Source: Pseudomonadota bacterium
GTDB taxonomy: Bacteria; Pseudomonadota; Alphaproteobacteria; Acetobacterales; Acetobacteraceae
Direction of reading: 5' to 3'
DNA: 64,000 nucleotides
NCBI GenBank assembly: GCA_021781835.1
Contig: JAJXWD010000003.1
Location: 62,001-126,000 of the forward strand
This document shows positions 27,532 to 39,233 of this stretch, one piece after another. The first letter of the stretch is position 1. Each line of letters begins with the position of its first letter. The notes under the pieces were generated by a model. It had not been told where the DNA came from. It saw only the letters and a list, made by a program, of their open reading frames with translations, and searched no databases. Position numbers and translations under genes: made by a program.

Positions 27532-28497
27532 ATGCTCCACAGCCTCGACCAGTTTTTCTCCATCCTCGCCGGCTACATGGACGAATACACCGTGGTGCCG
27601 GTGCTCTATCATTTCCACTGGATGGAGTGGGACGAGCTGTCCTTCGACTGGTGCCTGGTCTGCATGTACGGCCTGTTCGCGGTCATCGTCACCTATGCCA
27701 TCTGCTGGCCGCTCGAGCATTTTTTTCCCATCGAGCGCTGGGACAATAAAAGCGCCGTGCTGGTGGATGTGTTCTACACCTTCCTCAACCGCGTCGGCGT
27801 CATCCCCGTCATCACGTTTTTGCTGTTCTACCAGGCGCAAACCTGTTTCACCGGCTGGGTGGTCGATCTGGGCTACATCCCGCCAACGCTGGACAGCCTG
27901 ATCCCAGGCCTGTTCGGCCACCCCATCCTCACCTTCTGGCTCTACGCCCTGCTGCTCGACGGCGCCGATTACTGGCGCCACCGCCTCTCGCACAGTTTCC
28001 GCGCCTGGTACGCGCTGCACGCCCTCCACCACGCCCAGCGCCAGATGTCCTTCTGGTCCGACGACCGCAACCATATTTTCGATGATTTCATCTCCTTCGC
28101 GTGGTTTTTCATCATCGGCCTGGCCATTGGCATCCCGCCTCTGCAATTTCCGTTGCTCATGCTCGGGCTGCGCTTCATCGAGAGTTTTTCCCACGCCAAC
28201 ATCCGGGTCAATTTCGGCCCGCTCGAATGGCTGGTCGTCTCGCCCCGCTTCCACCGCCTGCACCACGCGCTCCGCGCGGCGGGCCGGGGCTCGTTCAACT
28301 ATGCCGGCGTGTTCTCGCTGTGGGATGTCATCTTCCGCACCGCCGATTTCTCCCCCCTCTACCTCCCCACCGGCGACGCCAAAGCCCCCGAGGCCCTGGC
28401 CACGGGCTCCTATCTCGCGCAGCAAATCTGCGGGGCCAAAATGTTCTTCGCCTCACTGGCCAAGACGTTTGGCCTTACCGGGCGTAAACCCGCGTAG
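27532..28497 (+). CDS. Sterol desaturase / fatty acid hydroxylase family membrane protein
   Basis: A 321-residue protein with four or more membrane segments and the diiron histidine clusters of the fatty-acid-hydroxylase superfamily: HRLSH, HALHHAQ and HRLHHAL. The membrane-embedded diiron site oxidises C-H bonds of lipids or sterol-like substrates. Exact substrate unknown. The stop TAG overlaps the GTAG tetranucleotide of the following REP palindrome, so the REP sits directly on the gene's 3' end. Confidence 0.87.
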   Translation: MLHSLDQFFSILAGYMDEYTVVPVLYHFHWMEWDELSFDWCLVCMYGLFAVIVTYAICWPLEHFFPIERWDNKSAVLVDVFYTFLNRVGVIPVITFLLFYQAQTCFTGWVVDLGYIPPTLDSLIPGLFGHPILTFWLYALLLDGADYWRHRLSHSFRAWYALHALHHAQRQMSFWSDDRNHIFDDFISFAWFFIIGLAIGIPPLQFPLLMLGLRFIESFSHANIRVNFGPLEWLVVSPRFHRLHHALRAAGRGSFNYAGVFSLWDVIFRTADFSPLYLPTGDAKAPEALATGSYLAQQICGAKMFFASLAKTFGLTGRKPA

Positions 28498-28522
28498 GGT
28501 GCAATGCCAAAGGCATTGCACC
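28494..28522 (+). repeat. REP palindrome upstream of RAYT gene
   Basis: GTAG tetranucleotide (28494-28497) followed by the perfect hairpin GGTGCAATGCC-AAA-GGCATTGCACC. This is the head-plus-hairpin architecture recognised by RAYT transposases. Confidence 0.85.
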
Positions 28523-28588
28523 AATTTCGTTCCGGTACCACCATAAGAAGGTCTTCCCTCCTCACTACGGCAACGCTAAATTGCCATA

Positions 28589-29122
28589 ATGCCCGATTAC
28601 CGACGCCATCGCGTGGCTGGTGCCAGCTATTTCTTCACGGTCAATCTGCTCGACCGGCGGAGTTCGCTGCTGGTTGACAAGATTGACGTGCTACGCGCCG
28701 CCGTCGCACGAGTGCGCGAATTGATGCCGTTCCATATCGATGGCTGGTGCGTATTGCCCGACCATATGCACTGTCTCTGGACCTTGCCTGCCCATGACGG
28801 TGATTTTCCGAAACGATGGCAGGCCATCAAAACGGGGTTTTCGCGGCGGATAGACCCCGGCGAGCCCATTTCGATGAGTCGCTCCATACGCGGTGAAAGG
28901 GGCATATGGCAGCGGCGCTATTGGGAACATACGATACGAGACGAGCGGGACTACGCGGCGCATCTGGATTATATTCATTTTAATCCCGTTAAACACGGTT
29001 ATGCCGCGCTGCCCTCTGAGTGGAAATTCTCCTCTTTTCACCGGGCGGTAAGCCAGGGTCTTTACCCCGCGACGTGGGCCGAGCCAGATAACGGGACGGA
29101 AACATGGGGAGAGCGTCGGTGA
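28589..29122 (+). CDS. REP-associated tyrosine transposase (RAYT, Y1_Tnp)
   Basis: A 177-residue HUH-superfamily transposase. It begins PDYRRHRVAGASYFFTVNL, the HUH metal motif is LPDHMHCLW (His-Met-His), and the catalytic Tyr is in DYIHFNPVKHGY. RAYTs cleave single-stranded REP hairpins at GTAG-like tetranucleotides and are thought to spread REPs. The gene lies between two REPs in opposite orientation, forming a complete REPtron-like unit. The frame is intact. Confidence 0.93.
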   Translation: MPDYRRHRVAGASYFFTVNLLDRRSSLLVDKIDVLRAAVARVRELMPFHIDGWCVLPDHMHCLWTLPAHDGDFPKRWQAIKTGFSRRIDPGEPISMSRSIRGERGIWQRRYWEHTIRDERDYAAHLDYIHFNPVKHGYAALPSEWKFSSFHRAVSQGLYPATWAEPDNGTETWGERR

Positions 29123-29148
29123 CGAGCATTGTGCTGGTAGCTATTGGT

Positions 29149-29177
29149 GGTGCAATGCCTGAGGCATTGCACCCTAC
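29149..29177 (-). repeat. REP palindrome downstream of RAYT gene, inverted
   Basis: GGTGCAATGCC-TGA-GGCATTGCACC followed by CTAC, i.e. GTAG on the minus strand. The stem is identical to the REP at 28494 but in opposite orientation. Confidence 0.85.
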
Positions 29178-29227
29178 GCTTGCTAACCTCCGCTCCCTGT
29201 GCCAGCATCTCTCCCGCGAAGGCCTGC

Positions 29228-29431
29228 ATGGCGCTTTACATCCACAATCTCACCGACTGGCCCCATTTCCGTTGGGATCAGGACGCGGTTCTAGCCCCCC
29301 TGGCTGCTGTACGGCACCGCCAGGGGCGCCTCATCGGGCGCATGGAAGCGCTCGGTTTTCCGCTACGAATTGAGGCCGTTCTGCAATCTGCCAATTTCGT
29401 CCGCTCTCAGCCCGGCTCGTCGATAGCCTAA
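29228..29431 (+). pseudogene. Truncated Fic-family protein (DUF4172 N-terminal fragment)
   Basis: The 67 codons read ALYIHNLTDWPHFRWDQ, then VLAPLAAVRHRQGRLIGRME and ALGFPLRIEA, matching the N-terminal DUF4172 segment of Fic-domain proteins. It then diverges to a stop and lacks the whole HPFxxGNG catalytic domain. It is therefore a remnant left at the edge of the mobile hotspot next to the RAYT unit. Fic enzymes transfer AMP or other groups to target proteins; this fragment cannot. Confidence 0.7.
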
Positions 29432-29482
29432 ACGTATATCTGTGTTCGTATTATGTAACGCCACAGTTCCAGCGCTTCCTTT

Positions 29483-30697
29483 CTAACCGCGGCCGGCTTT
29501 CACTTCCCAATAGATCCAGTTCAGAAAGGCGTCGATCTCGGAGAAATCCGTCACCCCAATCCGCTTGCCGAGCGCGCCGATTGTGGCGCAGAGCTTCTCG
29601 TATCGTGGCGGGGAGATCGCCCGGAAATTTGGGTGCACCGGGGCTGTGATGCCGAGTGCGTCGAGCGCGCCCACGGTGTTCCCGTTATAGACCGCATAGC
29701 GATCGGGAGCGAAGGTGCAGAGGATCTCAGTCGCCATGTTGAGGCCGACCCCGGGGATCGGTTCGCCTGCTTTGCGCATGGCATCATAGCCATCGCGCGG
29801 CGGCTTAGCAGCTACGGATCGGCCGAGGGCGAACAAGGCGATGACCTTCTTCGGGTGGTCAAGGGCCTCACTGCCGCGCCGGTGGATATCGCCTGATCCC
29901 CAGAGGTGCCGGCCGCCATTGCTGGTCATGAGGTCGCGGAAGTGTGTCTGGAATGCCTGTTTCGTGGTTGCGTTGAGTGGGGCCGCCGCAAGGGCCGCGA
30001 TGGCGGTCTGAACGCCAAGCGCCGCGACGCGCCGTTGCCGGCGCTTGGCGAGGTCTGACATCGCCTCGGGGTCCGCTTGATAGCGCCGATACCAATTCTC
30101 AATGACGCGGAGGTCGAATGCGGATGGGAGCGCATTGTCCCTCGCTTTCTCGTATTTTTTACGTTCGCGTTCGTCAATGGCGTGACTGGAGGCATATTGC
30201 TCGAGAACGAGAGAGTCCAACTCTTGGAACCGCGGCGATTTCCTGTAGCGGTTAAAAGTGGCGATCAGCTGGGTTGTGAGCGCGTCGTCAACGCTATGGT
30301 CCACGCAAAGCGAAAGTTCCTCGTTGGTGTTAAGCGCACCGCCCGTGAGGTTCGCCGAGCCGATCAGGCTACGATACTGGTCGCCCCGTCGCGACACATA
30401 GGCCTTCGGGTGAAAAGTCGCGGACCCGCGGTCCGCGAGATAGATCTTGCAAGCCGGGTGGCGGTCTTTTAGCGCCAGGAAAGTTTCAAGTGCGGCCGGC
30501 TCGGTAAGGAAGAAGTCTGTCCCGATGAAGAGCTCGACATCTGCGTCGTCCGCTAGGCGTTTTTCGAGAAGCGGTGCAATGAGATCGGCGCCAGCTCGCT
30601 TCAGGAACGCTACCGCGATGAAGATTTCGTCGGCGTTTTTGATGATGTCCGGGATGGATTTTGAGTGATCGGCCTTTCCCGTGTTCGCGACGAGCAT
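29483..30697 (-). CDS. PLD-like nuclease with C-terminal helix-hairpin-helix-type domain
   Basis: A 404-residue protein. The N-terminal half is a phospholipase D-like domain with one HKD-type motif: FHPKAYVSR...LIGSANLTGGAL (about 95-125), as in NgoFVII/BfiI-type nucleases that act as dimers. The last 120 residues include GEPIPGVGLNMATEILCTF followed by PDRYAVYNGNTVGAL, resembling a domain (G-x-G-x3-AT-x-IL...P-x-x-Y-x-V-x-N) seen in modification-dependent restriction enzymes. Start ATG 30697 has AGGAG 8 nt upstream. A defence or restriction role is inference. No methyltransferase is nearby. An IS256 element lies just upstream. Confidence 0.75.
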   Translation of the reverse strand: MLVANTGKADHSKSIPDIIKNADEIFIAVAFLKRAGADLIAPLLEKRLADDADVELFIGTDFFLTEPAALETFLALKDRHPACKIYLADRGSATFHPKAYVSRRGDQYRSLIGSANLTGGALNTNEELSLCVDHSVDDALTTQLIATFNRYRKSPRFQELDSLVLEQYASSHAIDERERKKYEKARDNALPSAFDLRVIENWYRRYQADPEAMSDLAKRRQRRVAALGVQTAIAALAAAPLNATTKQAFQTHFRDLMTSNGGRHLWGSGDIHRRGSEALDHPKKVIALFALGRSVAAKPPRDGYDAMRKAGEPIPGVGLNMATEILCTFAPDRYAVYNGNTVGALDALGITAPVHPNFRAISPPRYEKLCATIGALGKRIGVTDFSEIDAFLNWIYWEVKAGRG

Positions 30698-30787
30698 TTT
30701 TTCTCCTTCTCTACAAACAAGAGTTGTGATCGTCGCCTTAGTAAAAGCCACAGAAGAGTTATAGCGAATCGATCGGCTGCGTCGATA

Positions 30788-32079
30788 GGGACTGTCATTA
30801 GTTTTGTGCTTGGCCTGTTGCACTTAATTTTTGAACCGCTCGCCGAAAATGATGGCGAACTGGGTTTTGGCCTCGGTCCATTCCCTTGGCTGTCGTTTCC
30901 ACTCCTGGGCCAAGTGATTGAGGACGAGATATAGCAGCTTGATGGCGGCTTCGTCATTGGGAAAGTGTCCCCTGGCGCGAACGGCGCGGCGCAGTTTGGA
31001 ATTCATCGCTTCGATGGAATTCGTGGTGTAGATGATTTTCCTGACGGCTTCCGGGAAGGCAAAGAAGGGGATGACATTCTCCCAGACCCGCCGCCAGCAC
31101 GGCGCTATGGCGGGGTATTTCTGCCCCCAGGGGCTGGCTTCGAAAGCCTCCAAAGCGGCAAGCCCGGCCTTGGCGTCGACCGCACGGTATACGGTTTTCA
31201 GTGCCGCGGCGATTTCCTTGCGGTCCTTCCAGGACGCAAAATTCATGCTGTTTCGCAGTAGGTGGACGATGCAGGTTTGAATGATCGTCTGCGGAAACAC
31301 GGCCGTGATGGCCTCGGGAAAGCCCTTCAACCCATCCACGACGGCGATCAGGATGTTACCGACGCCGCGGGTCTTCAGTTCGTTCATCACCCGCAGCCAG
31401 AATTTGGCGCCCTCGGTCTGCTCGATCCACAGGCCGAGAATGTCCTTCGTGCCGTCAGGCAGAATGCCAAGGGCGACGTAGACGGCCTTGTTGCGGACAA
31501 AGCCTTCATCCCGGATTTTAACCCGGATGGCATCGAAGAAGACCAGCGGGTAGCTGCTGTCCAGCGGCCGCCCCTGCCATTCCGCCACGGTTTCCAGGAC
31601 CGCGTCCGTCACCGTCGAAATCAGATCGGGTGATACCTCGATGCCATAGAGATCCTCCAGATGCCCGCGGATCTCCCGCACGCTCATGCCGCGGGCATAC
31701 ATCGAGATGACCTTGTCATCGAACTCTGGAAACCGCCGCTGGTGCTTCGCAATCAGTTTCGGATCGAACGTCCCGGCCCGGTCGCGGGGAATATCCAGCG
31801 TCACCTGCGAGGTGCCACTCAATACCGTCTTCTTCGACGTCCCATTCCGCCGGTTGCTCCGCTCCGCCGCCTCTTCACGAGCCAGGTGGTCGTCCAGCTC
31901 CGCCGATAGAATGCGCTCCGAAAGCGCCTTCTTCAGCTCATCAAGCAGCCCGCCGCTCCCAAACAGCTCCTTCGCATCGCGGCCGGCAAGCAACTGGTCA
32001 AGCAAGTCATTATTAATCGCCATCTCTTCGGGCCTCCATGCCCAACTCTATGGCCAAGCACAAAATTTAGGACAGTCCC
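30788..32079 (-). mobile_element. IS256-family insertion sequence (intact)
   Basis: About 1.29 kb bounded by 28-bp imperfect inverted repeats: the left reads GGGACTGTCATTAGTTTTGT, the right (inverted) GGGACTGTCCTAAATTTTGT, both continuing GCTTGGCC. It holds one intact transposase gene. The 8 bp flanking each end do not match (CGTCGATA versus AGCAAGCG), so no target duplication remains. Confidence 0.92.
30824..32023 (-). CDS. IS256-family transposase
   Basis: A 399-residue Mutator-like DDE transposase. The catalytic Asp residues are in FFDAIRVKIRDEG and AVVDGLKGFPEAI, and the Glu is in TTNSIEAMNSKLRRA. The N-terminal KELFGSGGLLDELKKAL and LDIPRDRAGTFDPKLI segments are typical of the family. 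Full length with no frameshift, so probably active. It occupies nearly all of its IS. Confidence 0.97.
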   Translation of the reverse strand: MAINNDLLDQLLAGRDAKELFGSGGLLDELKKALSERILSAELDDHLAREEAAERSNRRNGTSKKTVLSGTSQVTLDIPRDRAGTFDPKLIAKHQRRFPEFDDKVISMYARGMSVREIRGHLEDLYGIEVSPDLISTVTDAVLETVAEWQGRPLDSSYPLVFFDAIRVKIRDEGFVRNKAVYVALGILPDGTKDILGLWIEQTEGAKFWLRVMNELKTRGVGNILIAVVDGLKGFPEAITAVFPQTIIQTCIVHLLRNSMNFASWKDRKEIAAALKTVYRAVDAKAGLAALEAFEASPWGQKYPAIAPCWRRVWENVIPFFAFPEAVRKIIYTTNSIEAMNSKLRRAVRARGHFPNDEAAIKLLYLVLNHLAQEWKRQPREWTEAKTQFAIIFGERFKN

Positions 32080-32337
32080 AGCAAGCGTAGCATGGGCTAC
32101 TGAGCGTAACCGATCGTTTTTAATCAAACGCCCCCGCATCAGCAGGCGTCTCGCCGCTCACCCATCCCATCCGGCGCCAAGGCGCCCCGCTCCTGCGGGC
32201 AAGGCTTCGGCCCCAGCCTTCCGCCGCCCCACATCATCAAGCCCCCCGTCCAGCCAAAACCAGCCCCCGCGCCGCCCTGAGCCGCAAAACCGCCCCCCCG
32301 CCTTCACAATCCCCCGCTCTCAGCCTAAAACCCCCCC

Positions 32338-33564
32338 ATGGACAAGAGCATCAAAAAGGTCGTTCTCGCTTATTCCGGCGGGCTCGACACCTCCGTCATC
32401 CTGCGCTGGCTGCAAAACACCTACCAGTGTGAGGTCGTCACCTTCACCGCCGACCTCGGCCAGGGCGAGGAGCTGGAGCCCGCCCGCAAAAAGGCCGAGA
32501 TGTTTGGCGTCAAGCAGATCTTCGTCGAGGATCTGCGCGAAACCTTCGTGAAGGATTTCGTCTTCCCCATGTTCCGGGCCAACGCGCTCTATGAGGGCCA
32601 GTACCTGCTCGGCACCTCCATCGCCCGCCCGCTCATCGCCCAGCGCCAGATCGAAATCGCCGAGGCCGTCGGCGCCGACGCGGTCGCCCATGGCGCCACC
32701 GGCAAAGGCAACGACCAGGTCCGCTTCGAGCTCGGCTATTACGCCCTCAACCCCAACATCCGCGTCATCGCCCCCTGGCGCGAATGGGACCTGACCTCGC
32801 GCACCAAGCTGATTGAGTACGCCGAAGCCAACCAGATCCCCATCACCAAGGACAAGCGCGGCGAAGCCCCTTTCTCGGTGGATGCCAACCTCCTGCACTC
32901 CTCCTCCGAGGGCAAATTGCTCGAAGACCCGGCCGTCGGCCCGGATGAAATCGTCTATCAGCGCACCATCTCGCCCGAGGCCGCGCCCGATCAGGCCGCC
33001 GAAATCACCATCGCGTTCCAGCATGGCGACGCCGTGGGCCTGAATGGCGAGGCGCTCTCGCCCGCCACCATCCTCACCCGCCTGAACGAATACGGCAAAG
33101 CCAACGGCATCGGCCGGCTCGATCTGGTCGAGAACCGCTTTGTCGGCATGAAGTCGCGCGGTGTCTACGAAACCCCCGGCGGCACCATCCTGCTCGCCGC
33201 CCATCGCGGCATCGAGTCCATCACCCTCGACCGCGAGGCCGCCCACCTCAAAGACAGCCTGATGCCCCGCTACGCCGAGCTGATCTATAACGGCTTCTGG
33301 TTCAGCCCAGAGCGCCGCATGCTCCAGGCCCTCATCGATGCCTCGCAGGCCTCCGTCACCGGCACGGTGCGGCTCAAGCTCTACAAGGGCAACGTCATCG
33401 TCATGGGCCGCGAGAGCCCGCACTCCCTCTACAACACCCGCATGGTCACCTTCGAGGACGACCAGGGCGCCTATAACCAGCAAGACGCCGCGGGCTTCAT
33501 CAAGCTCCAGGCGCTCCGCCTGCGCTTAGGCGCCTCCATAGGCCGCCGCGGCGGCGCCCTCTAA
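32338..33564 (+). CDS. argG: Argininosuccinate synthase
   Basis: A 408-residue enzyme that joins citrulline and aspartate using ATP in arginine biosynthesis. The ATP pyrophosphatase P-loop is [16 protein letters not shown] near the N-terminus, followed by [27 protein letters not shown] and the [18 protein letters not shown]-region. Full length. A strong terminator follows. The 258 bp between the IS256 element and argG show no gene. Confidence 0.97.
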   Translation: MDKSIKKVVLAYSGGLDTSVILRWLQNTYQCEVVTFTADLGQGEELEPARKKAEMFGVKQIFVEDLRETFVKDFVFPMFRANALYEGQYLLGTSIARPLIAQRQIEIAEAVGADAVAHGATGKGNDQVRFELGYYALNPNIRVIAPWREWDLTSRTKLIEYAEANQIPITKDKRGEAPFSVDANLLHSSSEGKLLEDPAVGPDEIVYQRTISPEAAPDQAAEITIAFQHGDAVGLNGEALSPATILTRLNEYGKANGIGRLDLVENRFVGMKSRGVYETPGGTILLAAHRGIESITLDREAAHLKDSLMPRYAELIYNGFWFSPERRMLQALIDASQASVTGTVRLKLYKGNVIVMGRESPHSLYNTRMVTFEDDQGAYNQQDAAGFIKLQALRLRLGASIGRRGGAL

Positions 33565-33569
33565 GCCAT

Positions 33570-33602
33570 AAAAAAGGGCGCCTCGCGAGAGGCGCCCTTT
33601 TT
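33570..33602 (+). terminator. Rho-independent terminator after argG
   Basis: AAAAAGGGCGCCTC-GCGA-GAGGCGCCCTTTTT, a perfect long stem with a T-run on both strands, six nt after the argG stop. Confidence 0.95.
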
Positions 33603-33652
33603 GCATCCCAGCGCCCACGCCATCTCATTTCCCAGCCCCGCCGCCGCGCCTT

Positions 33653-33675
33653 AAGATGAATTTAATATTCATCTT
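33653..33675 (+). promoter_or_regulatory. NsrR-type operator before the truncated haemoglobin gene
   Basis: A perfect 9-bp inverted repeat AAGATGAAT...ATTCATCTT with the spacer TTAAT. It matches the known NsrR consensus (AAGATG...CATCTT arms around an A/T core). It sits 13 bp before the start of the truncated haemoglobin gene, so it probably overlaps the promoter or early leader and mediates NO-relieved repression. Confidence 0.7.
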
Positions 33676-33688
33676 CAAGCGAGCCCCC

Positions 33689-34057
33689 ATGTCCGACCTC
33701 ACCGAACCCCAGCTCCGCACCCTGGTCGAAGCATTCTACGCCACCATCCGCCAGGACGCCGCCCTCGGCCCCATCTTCAACGACATCATCGAAGACTGGC
33801 CCGAACATCTCGACAAGCTCACCGCCTTCTGGTCGGGCGTCATGCTGGGGTCGGGGCGCTATAGCGGCAACCCCATGGCCAAACATGTCGCCATCAGGGC
33901 CCGGCTCTCGCCGGCGCTGTTCAGCCGCTGGTTGTCGCTCTGGGGCGAAACCGCCGCCCGCCTGCTGCCCCCCGAGCCCGCCGCCGCCATCAAAGCCACG
34001 GCCCAGCGCATCGCCCACAACCTCCAGCGCGGCTGCGGCCTGCTGGAAAACATCTGA
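33689..34057 (+). CDS. Group III truncated haemoglobin
   Basis: A 122-residue globin. PQLRTLVEAFYATIRQD begins helix B. DKLTAFWSGVMLGSGRYSGNPMAKH is the group III signature with the proximal region, and QRIAHNLQRGCGLLENI ends the protein. ATG 33689 is used; an ATG at 33656 lies inside the NsrR box. Group III truncated haemoglobins such as Campylobacter Ctb bind O2/NO and are linked to nitrosative stress, which agrees with the operator. Confidence 0.9.
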   Translation: MSDLTEPQLRTLVEAFYATIRQDAALGPIFNDIIEDWPEHLDKLTAFWSGVMLGSGRYSGNPMAKHVAIRARLSPALFSRWLSLWGETAARLLPPEPAAAIKATAQRIAHNLQRGCGLLENI

Positions 34058-34092
34058 CCGGCGAGACGAATATAGAGCACAGGGAGTCGATC

Positions 34093-34107
34093 GAACAAAA
34101 AAAGAAC
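34093..34107 (+). promoter_or_regulatory. LexA box upstream of recA
   Basis: GAAC-AAAAAAA-GAAC, the direct-repeat SOS box typical of Alphaproteobacteria (GAAC-N7-GAAC or its complement GTTC-N7-GTTC), about 95 bp before the recA start. Confidence 0.85.
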
Positions 34108-34202
34108 AAATTATTAACAGGAATGTTGCCTGTTTGTTCCAGGCGTGGCAAGCTGCGACCATAGATTAACAAATTCCTCTGGCCTTTCATGGAGAACACG
34201 TT

Positions 34203-35342
<1,140 letters not shown>

Positions 35343-35361
35343 CCAACCATCTGAAAAACCT

Positions 35362-35452
35362 ATAAAAGTTTTTGGGGGTATGGGGGCTTTTTCCAAAAAG
35401 CCCCCATGTCTTTCGCCGCTTTTTAAAAAAAGCGGCCCCAAAAATTTTTAAA
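35362..35452. repeat. Dispersed terminator-bearing element with inverted ends, copy 2
   Basis: Left end ATAAAAGTTTTTGGGGG, right end (inverted) CCCCAAAAATTTTTA. Inside are the hairpin ATGGGGGCTTTTT/AAAAAGCCCCCAT (35380-35407) and CGCTTTTTAAAAAAAGCGGC. It shares its layout with 23253-23351, its left half with 14586-14632, and works as a recA terminator. Confidence 0.75.
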
Positions 35453-35520
35453 ACCCAGGGCGCGGCCCCCACCAGCCTTCACCCTTGGCGAAAGCGTGGC
35501 TTCCCTGTAATCCAGGCCTC

Positions 35521-38148
<2,628 letters not shown>

Positions 38149-38174
38149 CCGCTCCTTAAAACGGGGCGGACTCC

Positions 38175-38220
38175 TTGGGGGCTTTTTGAAAAAAGCCCCC
38201 AAACCCGCAAAAACTTTTGA
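38175..38220. terminator. Terminator after alaS (half copy of the dispersed element, inverted)
   Basis: TTGGGGGCTTTTT/AAAAAGCCCCCAA hairpin (38175-38202) followed by ACCCGCAAAAACTTTTGA, which is the inverted AAAAGTTTTT end of the family. It lies about 26 nt after the alaS stop. Confidence 0.75.
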
Positions 38221-38252
38221 TAATTTGTGCGGGGGTTCTTAACCTCCGGTTC

Positions 38253-38279
38253 ATGACCATGGCCTATGACCATGGTCAT
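38253..38279 (+). promoter_or_regulatory. Candidate operator of the Phd/PIN module
   Basis: ATGACCATGG occurs twice, 13 bp apart (38253 and 38266). The second is part of the perfect 14-bp palindrome ATGACCATGGTCAT overlapping the antitoxin start. Such repeats at the 5' end are typical of autoregulated toxin-antitoxin operons, but binding is not shown. Confidence 0.4.
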
Positions 38280-38475
38280 GGCCGAGCATCTCTCCAAATC
38301 TCAGTTCAAGCCTCGCGCGCTGGAATATTTCCGCGCCATCGAAGCCACCGGCAAACCCCTCATCATCACCGATAATGGCGTACCGGTGCTCGAAATCCGC
38401 CCCTGGCGCCCGCGGACCGACCAGCTCGAAGCGCTGCGCGGCTCGGTGCTCCGCTTCACCCCGCCAGACCCGTAA
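38266..38475 (+). CDS. Phd/YefM-family antitoxin
   Basis: A 69-residue DNA-binding antitoxin candidate. SKSQFKPRALEYFRAIEATG followed by KPLIITDNGVPVLEIRPWR is the Phd/YefM N-terminal fold, and the short C-tail would wrap the toxin. The start is ambiguous among in-frame ATGs at 38266, 38272 and 38278 (MAEHLSK); no strong Shine-Dalgarno separates them. The PIN-domain gene starts 2 nt after its stop. Confidence 0.85.
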   Translation: MTMVMAEHLSKSQFKPRALEYFRAIEATGKPLIITDNGVPVLEIRPWRPRTDQLEALRGSVLRFTPPDP

Positions 38476-38477
38476 CC

Positions 38478-38864
38478 ATGGTCCTGCTCGACACGCCCAG
38501 CCTCCTCTGGTGGATCAACCGCGACAACAAGCTCAGCCCGCGCGCCCTCGGCGCCATCGAGGCCGAGCGCCCTGGCGGCGAAATCATCGTCTCCACCCTC
38601 TCCGCCTACCAGATCGCCCGCTGGGTGCATGAAGGCCGGCTGGAATTGAGCATGTCCCCGGCGGACTGGTTCGCCCGCCTCCAGGCCGCCCCCGAAATCA
38701 CCCTTGCCCCCATCGATGCCCCGCTCGCCCTCCAGGCCGCGCCCCTGCCGCTGGCCCATGCCGCCGCGCGCCTGCTCATCGCCCAGGCCCGCCGGCTCAA
38801 TTGCCCGCTCATCACCCAAAACCCGGCGCTCGCCGGGGCGGGCCTCGCCAAAATCATCTGGTAG
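38478..38864 (+). CDS. PIN-domain (VapC-like) toxin with altered active site
   Basis: A 128-residue PIN-domain protein paired with the Phd antitoxin. VapC toxins are Mg-dependent RNases using four acidic residues. The first Asp is kept (VLLDTPSLLWWINRD). The others appear replaced: SAYQIARWV where S-x-W-E-I-A is usual (Glu to Gln), AHAAARLLIAQA where D-P-A-D-R-L-I is usual (Asp to Ala), and LITQNPAL where L-x-T-x-D is usual (Asp to Asn). It may be inactive as an RNase or act by binding only. Confidence 0.82.
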   Translation: MVLLDTPSLLWWINRDNKLSPRALGAIEAERPGGEIIVSTLSAYQIARWVHEGRLELSMSPADWFARLQAAPEITLAPIDAPLALQAAPLPLAHAAARLLIAQARRLNCPLITQNPALAGAGLAKIIW

Positions 38865-38885
38865 CGGGCAGGGCAGGGGCTCTGG

Positions 38886-39233
38886 TCAGGCCGCCACGGC
38901 CCCGGCAATCCCCATGGCGGCAAACACCTGGTTGCCCACGGCCTTGCGCGCCTCGCCCGCGAGCGCGCCAATCAGCTCGGCCTTGCGCGCCTCCACCGTG
39001 AAGATTTTCGCCGTGCGGATCACCGCCGGCACGCCCAACCCGGCGCCAATCGTGTCCTGAATCTCAATATCCCCGGGCCAGCCCTTATTGCCGGCGCTGG
39101 TAATCATCAGCACCCACAGCAGCCCGTGCTGCTTCAGCAGCTCTCCGGCCACAATCACCAAAGCCGGCCGGAATTCCGGCGTGTCATTCATCGGGTGGGG
39201 AATTTTCACCACATCCCAGCGCTTAAAGACCAT
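38886..39233 (-). CDS. MazF/PemK-family toxin
   Basis: A 115-residue endoribonuclease toxin candidate. MVFKRWDVVKIPHP is the usual N-terminal strand with Arg. FRPALVIVAGELL is followed by WVLMITSAGNKGWPGDI (MazF core with T/S), and GVPAVIRTAKIFTVEARKAELIG matches the dimer-interface strand of PemK proteins. It overlaps the antitoxin gene by 11 nt. It is convergent with the PIN toxin, 21 nt apart. Confidence 0.85.
   Translation of the reverse strand: MVFKRWDVVKIPHPMNDTPEFRPALVIVAGELLKQHGLLWVLMITSAGNKGWPGDIEIQDTIGAGLGVPAVIRTAKIFTVEARKAELIGALAGEARKAVGNQVFAAMGIAGAVAA

Noticed and set aside
32080-32337. Possible gene between IS256 and argG
   Set aside because: C-rich sequence with no credible frame, start or ribosome site.
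33656-34057. Truncated haemoglobin starting at ATG 33656
   Set aside because: The ATG is inside the NsrR palindrome and adds residues not expected for the family.
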